DNA of 64,000 bases from Clostridia bacterium (GTDB lineage: Bacteria > Bacillota > Clostridia > Christensenellales > Aristaeellaceae). The stretch is from contig JAFXRG010000007.1 of NCBI GenBank assembly GCA_017526525.1, positions 1 through 64,000 of the forward strand, in the 5' to 3' direction. The position numbers were made by a program, and so were the translations under genes. Below the pieces are notes generated by a model. That model worked only from the letters and a program-made list of their open reading frames with translations. It had not been told where the DNA came from and searched no databases. The stretch's first letter is position 1; every line of letters starts with the position of its first letter. Shown here piece by piece: positions 53,088-61,500 of this stretch.

Positions 53088-53390
53088 ATGGCGAAAATTG
53101 ATTTGTATCCCCTTGGCAGCATTGTGCGGGTGAACGGCCAGCCGAAGCGGCTGATGATCGTTTCCCGGGGGCTGAGCGTCAAGCACCCGAAGGAAGGAAT
53201 GGTTTACTTTGACTACGGCGGAGTGGAGTATCCGGACGGCCTGGTGGGAGCCCGGATCTGCTACTTCAACCATGACATGGTCAGGGAACTGGTGTATGCC
53301 GGATATGACGACGAAGACAACCGGCGGACGGCGGAATTTATCAACAACTATGTTCAGGAACATCCGGAACTGAAACGGCTCCGGACGTAA
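53088..53390 (+). CDS. DUF4176 family protein (copy 2)
   Basis: A 100-residue paralog of the preceding gene: LYPLGSIVRVNGQPKRLMIV, then YFDYGGVEYPDGLVGARICY and the YAGYDDEDNRRTAEFINNYV end. It lacks the acidic tail. The start at 53088 has GGAAGGGA upstream; the 154 bases between the copies hold no gene. The tandem pair in front of FHA, YukD and EssC genes suggests both act in the core apparatus. Confidence 0.85.
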   Translation: MAKIDLYPLGSIVRVNGQPKRLMIVSRGLSVKHPKEGMVYFDYGGVEYPDGLVGARICYFNHDMVRELVYAGYDDEDNRRTAEFINNYVQEHPELKRLRT

Positions 53391-53424
53391 ACAGCAAAGG
53401 CGAAACAACGGAGGATGAACGGCA

Positions 53425-53826
53425 ATGGGTTTCATGAACCTTTTCAGCAAAGAGGAAGGCCCCTATGTTCCGGTGGTGGATCTGCCCAGCACCTATATTC
53501 CCACGCTGTACATCAGCGGGATGAACACCCCGGCGTGCATTCAGTTTCTGATCAACAAGGAGCATTTTACCATCGGCGCGGGGGCGGAGTGTGACGGCAT
53601 TGTGGACACGCCCTCCCTGGGCCTGAGCCGGCAGCATGCCGTGATAGACTACGCGGACGGGAGCTACAGGCTGTCGGACTGCCGGAGTACCAACGGTACC
53701 TATCTGAACGGAAAGTGGCTGCTGCCGGAAAGCCCCACGCCCATCAAGGCGGGGGACCAGATCCGGTTCGGCATGGCCGTGTTTTCCGTTGACGAAATCG
53801 TTCAGGAGGGTTCAGGGGATGAATAA
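53425..53826 (+). CDS. FHA-domain protein of the Esx core
   Basis: A 133-residue protein with a forkhead-associated domain in residues 40-125: FTIGAGAECDGIV, LSRQHAVIDYADG, and CRSTNGTYLNGKWL carry the conserved Gly, Ser, His and STNGT-x-LNG residues that bind phosphothreonine. It overlaps the YukD-like gene by 8 bases and precedes EssC. With two Ser/Thr kinases in the island, it probably reads a kinase-dependent phosphorylation and couples it to the ATPase. Confidence 0.9.
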   Translation: MGFMNLFSKEEGPYVPVVDLPSTYIPTLYISGMNTPACIQFLINKEHFTIGAGAECDGIVDTPSLGLSRQHAVIDYADGSYRLSDCRSTNGTYLNGKWLLPESPTPIKAGDQIRFGMAVFSVDEIVQEGSGDE

Positions 53827-54055
53827 TGCCGTATTGATCGTACGCCTGCCGGACGGCAGCTGCCGGGACATTGAAGTGCCGCTGGACATTACCGCCAACC
53901 AGCTGATTGAAGCCCTGTGGACGGGGCTGAAGCTGCCGGGAAGAAAACCGGCTTCGCTGCGGGCGGACAACCCGGTGGCTTACCTGCGGGGCAACCAGAA
54001 AATATCCGACTTTGGCTTCCACCACGGAACCAGCCTGAGTTTTACGGGAGAGTGA
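53819..54055 (+). CDS. YukD/EsaB-like ubiquitin-fold protein
   Basis: A 78-residue protein: AVLIVRLPDGSCRDIEVPLD, then ANQLIEALWTGLKLP, and an end YLRGNQKISDFGFHHGTSLSF, the pattern and length of YukD/EsaB ubiquitin-like proteins (family Ubiquitin_2/YukD). These lack a diglycine tail and regulate or stabilise T7SS machines. The start at 53819 has AGGAGGG upstream and overlaps the FHA gene. It lies 7 bases before EssC. It supports a Bacillota-type (T7SSb-like) system. Confidence 0.85.
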   Translation: MNNAVLIVRLPDGSCRDIEVPLDITANQLIEALWTGLKLPGRKPASLRADNPVAYLRGNQKISDFGFHHGTSLSFTGE

Positions 54056-54062
54056 TGAAGCA

Positions 54063-57000
54063 ATGAAGGGAATCAGATGGGCGGTTGCAACCAAGGGGAG
54101 CCGGTCGGAATTTGTGCTGCCGGCGCCGTGCCGGCTGTTTACCATCGGGCGGGACCGGACGGACATTCCCGTTTACAGCACGGAATCCGCCAAAGTCCGC
54201 TGCATGGTGGGGGATGACGACATCACGGTGACCGGCGACGGCGGAACCCGGATTCTCCGGGACGGCGAAGCCCTGGAATCCGTGAAGGTGTCGGAGAGCG
54301 CAAAACTGGAGATCGGAACCGCCGGCGGAACCAGCTGCTTCACGCTGGAGATCACGATTTCCGACAGCGTATCGCAGCCGGTGCCGGACCGCAGGATCGA
54401 GCTGATGCCGGGATCCTACACCTTCGGCAGCAAGAAGGACTGCGCGGTGACCGTGCCTACGATCGTTTCGGACCGGATCGCGTTCAACCTGATCCGCAAC
54501 GAGGACGACCTGCTGATTTATCCCGGGGAAATTCCGCTGGGCGTGTTTGTCAACGACAAGCGCCTGGTGACGGACCAGCCGGCGCGGCTGAAGAAGAACG
54601 ACTTCATTTTCACCGCGGGCTGCATGTTTGTTTACAACGGAAAGGACGAGCTGCTGACCACCTCCGATATCGTGGTGAACAGCCTGAACTACAAGGACCG
54701 GACGGACTCCATCAGCCACCTGGAGTACCCCCACATGATCCGGACAAGCCGGTATCATTACGAAAAACCCTCGGAAGAGATTGAGGTGCTGGATCCTCCG
54801 AAGCTGCAGGAGAAACAGAAGCAGAATATCGTTGTGACGCTGCTGCCGGTGGCGGCCATGCTGCTGATGGTCGTGCTGATGCGGGGCAACGGCGCCGGAA
54901 GCATGCTGATGAGCGTGGGCATGATGAGCGTCGGCGCGCTGACGAGTATCTATACGCTGTTTTACGACAAGAAGGATTTCGCCAAAAAGAAGCAGAAGCG
55001 CTTTGAGGAATATTCCGAATACCTGCGGGAGCGGGAGGAATACATCAAGGCTTGCCGTGAGGACGAGCGGAATACCCTGAACAATATTTACATTACGCCC
55101 CGGCAGGAGCTGCAGAACGTCAAGGAGTTCTCCCCGGACCTGTTTGACCGGACCGGGACGGACGCGGACTTCCTGCATATCCGCATGGGCTACGGGCGGC
55201 TGCTTTCCGGACAGCAGATCCGGCGGAGCGAGCACAAGGAGCTCGAGGAAAAGGACGAGATGCGGGTGGAGCCGGAGCGGCTGGAGGAGAAATACCGCTT
55301 CAACACGGAAATGCCCGCGGTGGTGGAAGCCACCAAAGCCAACGCCATCGGTATCCTGGGAGACCTGGGATCCCTGCGGACGCTGATGAACGTTGTGACC
55401 CTGGACCTGGTGACCCGCCACCTGCCGGAGGATGTGGAGCTTTACCTGCTTTGCGACCGGGACTTTGACGAACAGCTGCAGGCTTACCGGATGCTGCCCC
55501 ATCTCAGCAACAAGCAGAGCGGACGGCGGAATATTGCCTTTGACCAGGACAGCAAAAACCAGATGCTGGAGGAGCTGTACAAGCGCCTGGCGGACCGGGA
55601 ATCTTCCGGAAGCCCGGATTCCTGGATTGTGATTTACGTTCATTCCGACAGCGAGGTCATGCAGCACCCGCTGATGAAATTCGTCAGCAACGCGGCAGAC
55701 CTGCACGCGGTATTCATTTTCTGGAGCGAGCAGCGGGAAGAGCTGCCCATCGGCTGTACCACGCTGGTGCGCCTGTTTACCAACGAATCCAGCGGCGTCA
55801 TCGTCGACATGTTCGACAAGGCGCCGGACCAGCCTTTCAAACATGAGGAAATCGACAACAGCCTGATGGCGGAAATTGCCGAGCGCCTGGCGCCGGTTTA
55901 CGTCAGCGAGATCAGCCTGGCCAGCCAGCTGACCGACAAGTACACGCTGTACGACGTGCTGAAAACCCGGGAGCCGGACGCCTCCATGGTGCTGGCCAAC
56001 TGGAAATCCCACTCCGCCCAGAAATCCCTGTCGGTGCCCATCGGAATTACCAGCAACGATGAAGCCCAGACCCTGGACCTGCACGAGAAAGCCCACGGCC
56101 CCCACGGCCTGGTGGCCGGTACCACAGGTTCCGGTAAGAGCGAAGTCATTATCAGCTACCTGATGTCCCTGGCATGGCACTTCTCACCGGAGGATGTCAA
56201 CATTGCCATTATCGACTTCAAGGGCGGCGGCATGGGCAACCAGCTGGAAGGCCTGCCGCACCTGACCAGCGTGATTACCAACCTGGAAGCCGGCGAACTG
56301 CAGCGCTCCCTGTCCTCCATCAAGGCGGAACTGATCGTCCGCCAGCAGATGATGGCGGACGCGAAGGTCGGCAACATCAGCGACTACATCCGCGAATACA
56401 AGGCGGGCCGGCTGAAGAAGCCGCTGCCCCACCTGCTGCTGGTGGTGGACGAGTTTGCCGAACTGAAGGCGCAGCAGCCGGACTTCATGGATGAGCTGAT
56501 TTCCGCGGCCCGTATCGGCCGAAGCCTGGGCGTGCACCTGATTCTGTCCACCCAGAAGCCCCACGGCGTGGTGAACGACCAGATCCTGAGCAACATGGAC
56601 TTCAAGATGTGCCTGCGCGTGCAGACCCGGGAGGATTCCAACGAAATGCTGGAATCTCCGCTGGCTTCCGAAATCCGGGAGCCCGGCCGGGCTTACATCA
56701 AGGTGAACCGCTGCGAGATGTTCCAGCTGTTCCAGAGCGGATACAGCGGCGGCTCCATCGCCAACACCGGCGTCAAGCAGAGCACATTCCAGATCAGCGA
56801 GCTTTCCCTGTCCGGACGGCGGAATATCCTGTACCAGTATGCGCCGCCGAAGTCGGAGAATGACCAGTCTGAAAAGGCGGTTGTCATTACCCAGTTCATG
56901 AAGGTGCTGGAAGCCATCAAGGACGCCTGGAGCCAGGCGGGCCTTGCCGAACCCCGGAAGCTCTGCCTGCCTCCGCTGCCCAAGGAACAGGCCTGGTTCC

Positions 57001-58565
57001 CGGTGGCAACGCCCCAGAAGTACCAGGTGCCGATCGGCCTGGTGGACGTTCCCGGACTGCAGAAGCAGATGCCGCTGCGGGCGGACCTGGACGGCGGCAA
57101 TACCCTGATTATCGGCGGCACCCAGGTGGGCAAGACCGTAATGCTGCAGACCATACTGCGGGCGGCGGCCGAGACCATGACGCCCGAGGACATCAGCTTC
57201 TACATCATGGACTTCAACTCCGGTGTGTTCAAGACCATGGAGAAGCTGAGCATCGTCGGCGGCGTGGTGACGCTGGACGACGAGGAACGGATCAAGAACC
57301 TGATCAAGCTGCTGAAAACCGAGATTGCAGCCCGGAAGGAAAAAATGCTGGAGCAGGGAATCCTGACCTTCCTGTCCTACCGGGAAAGCGGATTTACGGA
57401 CATGCCGGCGCTGGTTCTGATGATCGACAACTTCGCGGTGTTCCGTGAGGTGTACGACGACAAGTACGGCGACGCGCTGCTGCAGATCCTGCGGGACGGC
57501 TCCGCCGTCGGCATTTCCATCTTTGTGACGGCCGGACAGACCAGCGCGCTGGGATACCGGCGGATGTGCTACTTTGACAGGCGGGTGGCCATGCACTGCT
57601 CCGACACGGGCGAATACAGCTCCGTGCTGGAGGGCTGCCGCCGGACGGTGGGCGAGATTCCCGGCCGCCTGATGATCAAGATGGACAAGGAAATCCTGGA
57701 GGCCCAGGTATACCTGCCCTTCGCCGGGGAAACGGAGAAGGACCGGGCCGCGGCCTGCAAGGAATTTGTGACGGAGCACAGCGAGGGCGCCCGGGCGAAG
57801 CTGATTCCGGAAATTCCGGCCAACCTGACCGCAAGTGTGATGCGGGATATGTTCGGCGCGGTGGCGGATACCAACCGGATCCCGCTGGCGCTGAGCTACA
57901 GCGAGGTCGAACCGGTGTGGGTCGAGCTGAACGAGGACTTCGAAATGGCCCTGATCGGCGCTTCCAAGATCGGAAACGGACAGAAGACGGCGCTGGATAT
58001 GATCCTGCGGCCGCTGACCGCGGAGCCGGAGAAGGCCCGGATCCGCATTGTGGACAACTACGAAAAGACGCTGCGGGATTACCAGAACGCGGAAAATGTG
58101 ACCTACAGCCTCGAGCCCAGGGACGCGGTGCAGTTCATGAACGAAATCAGCGAAATTGCCGAAGAACGCTTCGACCTTGTGGATGAAAACGGACCGGAGG
58201 CGCTGGCGGACCAGCCGCTGGAGGTGCTGGTGCTCAACGGACAGGAGGGCATGGGCGCCATTTCGGACGACATGGACGCCGGGCAGAACTTTGAACGGCT
58301 GAGCCGCCGCTACCGCCGGATGAAGGTCTTCTTCATCTTCGCGGGAATTGAGAACAAGGCGATTTCCTACAGCGCGCCGGAGATGATCCGTCACCTGAAG
58401 GAAATGCAGCAGGCCATCGTGTTCGATAACGCATCACAGATCCGGGCGTTTGACATCGGCATGTCGGAGGTCCGGGCCAACGCGGACAAGCTGGGACGCA
58501 ACGACGCCTTCATTGTCAGTGAAGAACATCTGCAGAGGATCCGCCTGACGGCAATAGAAGAATAA
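54063..58565 (+). CDS. essC: EssC/YukB-type FtsK-SpoIIIE secretion ATPase
   Basis: A 1,500-residue motor protein. The N-terminus has two FHA-like segments (1-220), then two spans (about 256-302). Three FtsK/SpoIIIE-type ATPase domains follow. Domain 1 has an intact Walker A GTTGSGKSE (686-694) and Walker B LLLVVDEF (near 795). Domain 2 has GGTQVGKT (near 1018) but its Walker B reads LMIDNF, with N for the catalytic E. Domain 3 is degenerate (GASKIGNGQKT near 1299). The length and layout match EssC. It recognises WXG100/LXG substrates and powers export across the membrane. EssA, EssB and EsaA homologues are not seen nearby. Confidence 0.93.
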   Translation: MKGIRWAVATKGSRSEFVLPAPCRLFTIGRDRTDIPVYSTESAKVRCMVGDDDITVTGDGGTRILRDGEALESVKVSESAKLEIGTAGGTSCFTLEITISDSVSQPVPDRRIELMPGSYTFGSKKDCAVTVPTIVSDRIAFNLIRNEDDLLIYPGEIPLGVFVNDKRLVTDQPARLKKNDFIFTAGCMFVYNGKDELLTTSDIVVNSLNYKDRTDSISHLEYPHMIRTSRYHYEKPSEEIEVLDPPKLQEKQKQNIVVTLLPVAAMLLMVVLMRGNGAGSMLMSVGMMSVGALTSIYTLFYDKKDFAKKKQKRFEEYSEYLREREEYIKACREDERNTLNNIYITPRQELQNVKEFSPDLFDRTGTDADFLHIRMGYGRLLSGQQIRRSEHKELEEKDEMRVEPERLEEKYRFNTEMPAVVEATKANAIGILGDLGSLRTLMNVVTLDLVTRHLPEDVELYLLCDRDFDEQLQAYRMLPHLSNKQSGRRNIAFDQDSKNQMLEELYKRLADRESSGSPDSWIVIYVHSDSEVMQHPLMKFVSNAADLHAVFIFWSEQREELPIGCTTLVRLFTNESSGVIVDMFDKAPDQPFKHEEIDNSLMAEIAERLAPVYVSEISLASQLTDKYTLYDVLKTREPDASMVLANWKSHSAQKSLSVPIGITSNDEAQTLDLHEKAHGPHGLVAGTTGSGKSEVIISYLMSLAWHFSPEDVNIAIIDFKGGGMGNQLEGLPHLTSVITNLEAGELQRSLSSIKAELIVRQQMMADAKVGNISDYIREYKAGRLKKPLPHLLLVVDEFAELKAQQPDFMDELISAARIGRSLGVHLILSTQKPHGVVNDQILSNMDFKMCLRVQTREDSNEMLESPLASEIREPGRAYIKVNRCEMFQLFQSGYSGGSIANTGVKQSTFQISELSLSGRRNILYQYAPPKSENDQSEKAVVITQFMKVLEAIKDAWSQAGLAEPRKLCLPPLPKEQAWFPVATPQKYQVPIGLVDVPGLQKQMPLRADLDGGNTLIIGGTQVGKTVMLQTILRAAAETMTPEDISFYIMDFNSGVFKTMEKLSIVGGVVTLDDEERIKNLIKLLKTEIAARKEKMLEQGILTFLSYRESGFTDMPALVLMIDNFAVFREVYDDKYGDALLQILRDGSAVGISIFVTAGQTSALGYRRMCYFDRRVAMHCSDTGEYSSVLEGCRRTVGEIPGRLMIKMDKEILEAQVYLPFAGETEKDRAAACKEFVTEHSEGARAKLIPEIPANLTASVMRDMFGAVADTNRIPLALSYSEVEPVWVELNEDFEMALIGASKIGNGQKTALDMILRPLTAEPEKARIRIVDNYEKTLRDYQNAENVTYSLEPRDAVQFMNEISEIAEERFDLVDENGPEALADQPLEVLVLNGQEGMGAISDDMDAGQNFERLSRRYRRMKVFFIFAGIENKAISYSAPEMIRHLKEMQQAIVFDNASQIRAFDIGMSEVRANADKLGRNDAFIVSEEHLQRIRLTAIEE

Positions 58566-58595
58566 AAGCGCAGGACGCAGAAAGGGAAGAAGACC

Positions 58596-61500
58596 ATGGC
58601 TGAAAAGTTTGAAATGCTTGAGGAGCAGTTTCCGGACATTTTCAGGGACTGGCACATTACAAGGGAGATCGGCCGCGGCTCCTACGGCGCGGTATACGAG
58701 GTGCAGAAAAGCTCGGGCGGCATTACCGACAAGGCCGCGCTGAAGCATGTCTCCTTCCCGAAGGACCAGTACGATCTCCAGGCGATCTGCTCGGAGATCG
58801 GAACGACAGACGAAGCGGCGGTGCGCGACTATATTTTCCAGTCCGTGCAGGAGTACCGCGGGGAATACCAGATCATGCGGGACCTGAAGGGCATGACCAA
58901 TATCGTATCCTGCGAGGATTTCCAGGTGCTGGAAAAGTCGGACATGCCCGGATACGACATTTTCATCCGGATGGAACTGCTGGAAGCGGTTTCCACCGTG
59001 ATGACCCGGCAGAAGTTTGACCGGGACGAAGTGATCAAGCTGGGCATGGATATCTGCCGGGCGCTGCAGCTGCTGGAGAAAAAGAACATCCTGCACCGGG
59101 ATATCAAACCGGAAAATATTTTCCGCAACGCCAACGGCGACTACAAGCTGGGCGACTTCGGATCCGCCCGGACCATGACCGGAACCCGGGCGATTGTAAC
59201 CGCGAAGGGTACGCCGGCCTACATGGCGCCGGAAATCCTGCTGCTGAAGGAAGCGGGACCCTTTACCGATATTTATTCCCTGGGCCTGGTGATGTTCCGG
59301 CTGATGAACGAGAACCGTTCCCCCTTCCTGGAGGCCGGCCTGAGCAGCACCACCATGTCCCGGGAAGCCGCCGCCTCCCGCCGGGTTTCCGGCGAAAAGC
59401 TGCCGAAGCCCGTGAACGCGGACGAAGGACTGGCCCGGGTTATCCTGAAGGCCTGCGAATTCAAGCCGGAAGACCGGTACCAGACCGCGGATGAAATGTA
59501 CGAGGACCTGGACGAACTGCGTTCGGAAAGCAAAAAGGCTGCTCCCGCTTCTTCCAAAAAAGAGAAAAAGACTGAGGACCGGGAAGAGAAGAAACCCCGG
59601 GAATCTTCCTCGCTGGCCTTCGAGGGGACCCAGCTGGGCCGCAAAAACGTGCTGAGCAAGGAAGAAATGGAGGCCATCAAGAAGGCCGAGGAAGAACGGA
59701 TCCGGAAGGAAAAAGAGGAAGAAGAACGCAAAAAGAGAGAGGCGGAGGAAGCCAAAAAGGCAAAAGCCAAAAAGATCCTGATTGCCGCGATCAGTTCCGT
59801 TGCCGCCCTGATTGTGATCGGTGTGGCGGCCCTGCTGATCAGCAACAGCATGAAGAAGAAGGCGGCCTACACGGCGGCTGTTGCGAAGATCGAGGAGAAC
59901 GACCTGGAAGGCGCCCAGGCGGCGCTGGCGGAATTTGAGGATACCTACGAGGAAACGGCAGCGAAGAAGGAAGAGGTTGCCGAAGCCCTGAAGGTCCGGG
60001 ACAATGCCCGCAACGCCGCGAAGCGGAACATTGACCGGGGCGAAAACCTGCAGGACGCCATCAATTCCCTGAAGTCCATCAAAAAGCAATATCCCCAGGA
60101 AAAGCAGGGAGAAATCAATGACCTGATCAGCAGGGCGGAGCACCTGCAGCAGGTTCAGGAAGCCCAGGCCCTGGCATCCTCGGATCCGGAACAGGCCGCG
60201 GTCATGCTGGATGAACTGAAAGAGGGCGAACTGGCGGCGGCGGTCCGGAAGGCGGCGGCCTATGCATCCGCCCTCACAATGATCCGGGACAACGACCTGG
60301 AAGGCGCCCAGGCGGCGCTGGAGCAGTTTGAGGATACCTACGAGGAGACGCTCCTGAAGAAGGAAGAAGTGGCCGAAGCCCTGAAGAACCGGGACAAGGC
60401 TTTCAGCACCGCAAAGCGGAATTACGAGCGGGGCGAAAACCTGCAGGAAGCCATCAACAGCCTGCAGGAAATCCGGAAGCTGTATCCGCAGGCGAAGCAG
60501 GAAGAGATTACGGAACTGATCGGCAAGGCGGAGCACCTGCAGCAGGTTCAGGAAGCCCAGGCCCTGGCGGAAACGGATCCGGAGCAGGCGGCGAAAATCC
60601 TGCAGGAACAGCTGCATGAGGATGCGCTGGCGGAGAAGGTTCGCAACGAACAGCAGTACCAGATTGCGCTGGGGTACCTGGCTAACGACGCGACCATTAC
60701 CCAGGGTATCGATAAGCTGAACGAACTGATCGGCAAGGAATACAGGATCCTGGACTGCCAGAAACAGATCAAGGCAGGGCAGGCACGGCAGGAATATCTT
60801 GGCGCCATGGAGCTGCTGGGCAAGGGCGAGTATGTGCTGGCGGCTGAAAAGTTTAAGGCCCTGACCCAGAACGAGGCGGATACATCGGACGCGGCAATCC
60901 GGGAGAAGGAAGCCCGGGCGCGGGACTTCCTGGACAAACAGCAGTACAAGGAAGCCAAGGACCTGCTGGCACAGGTTGAAACCGCGGACGAGACGATCAG
61001 CCAGCTGGCGGCCCAGGCGGAGGTCGGCATCAAGCAGAGCGCCGATTTCAACGAAGGCCTGAAGATGATTACGGAGGCGGAACGGCAGTACGGATTTGCC
61101 ACCGGCGAGGTGCAGACCATGCTGCAGTACTACAAGGATTCCCAGGACAGCTACAAATCCGCCAAGGAAGTTTTCGAGGCACTGGCGAACAACGAGTTCT
61201 CCCTGAACGGGGACAGCGCCGCGGCCCGGGCTGCGGACTGCGGCCGGTGGGTGGATTACCTGGAAGGCCGGATGCTGTTGCTGCGTGGATCCTATCCGCA
61301 GGCCCGGGGATATTTCAACCAGCTTCTGGCAGCCGGATTCCTGGACGCGGAAGACCAGATCCGCCAGACCAACCTGGCTGAAACCCTGCAGAAAGCAGAG
61401 GAAGCTTTTGCCCGGGAGGACCTGGACGGAGCCCGGGAGCTGTATCAGCAGCTGGAGCAGTACCAGGGCACATCGGAAATGAACGAAGGCCTGGCAAAGG

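Noticed and set aside
54042-58394. Two long antisense frames (712 and 736 codons) under essC
   Set aside because: The essC reading has FHA, membrane and three ATPase domains with Walker motifs. The antisense frames show no domain or ribosome site.
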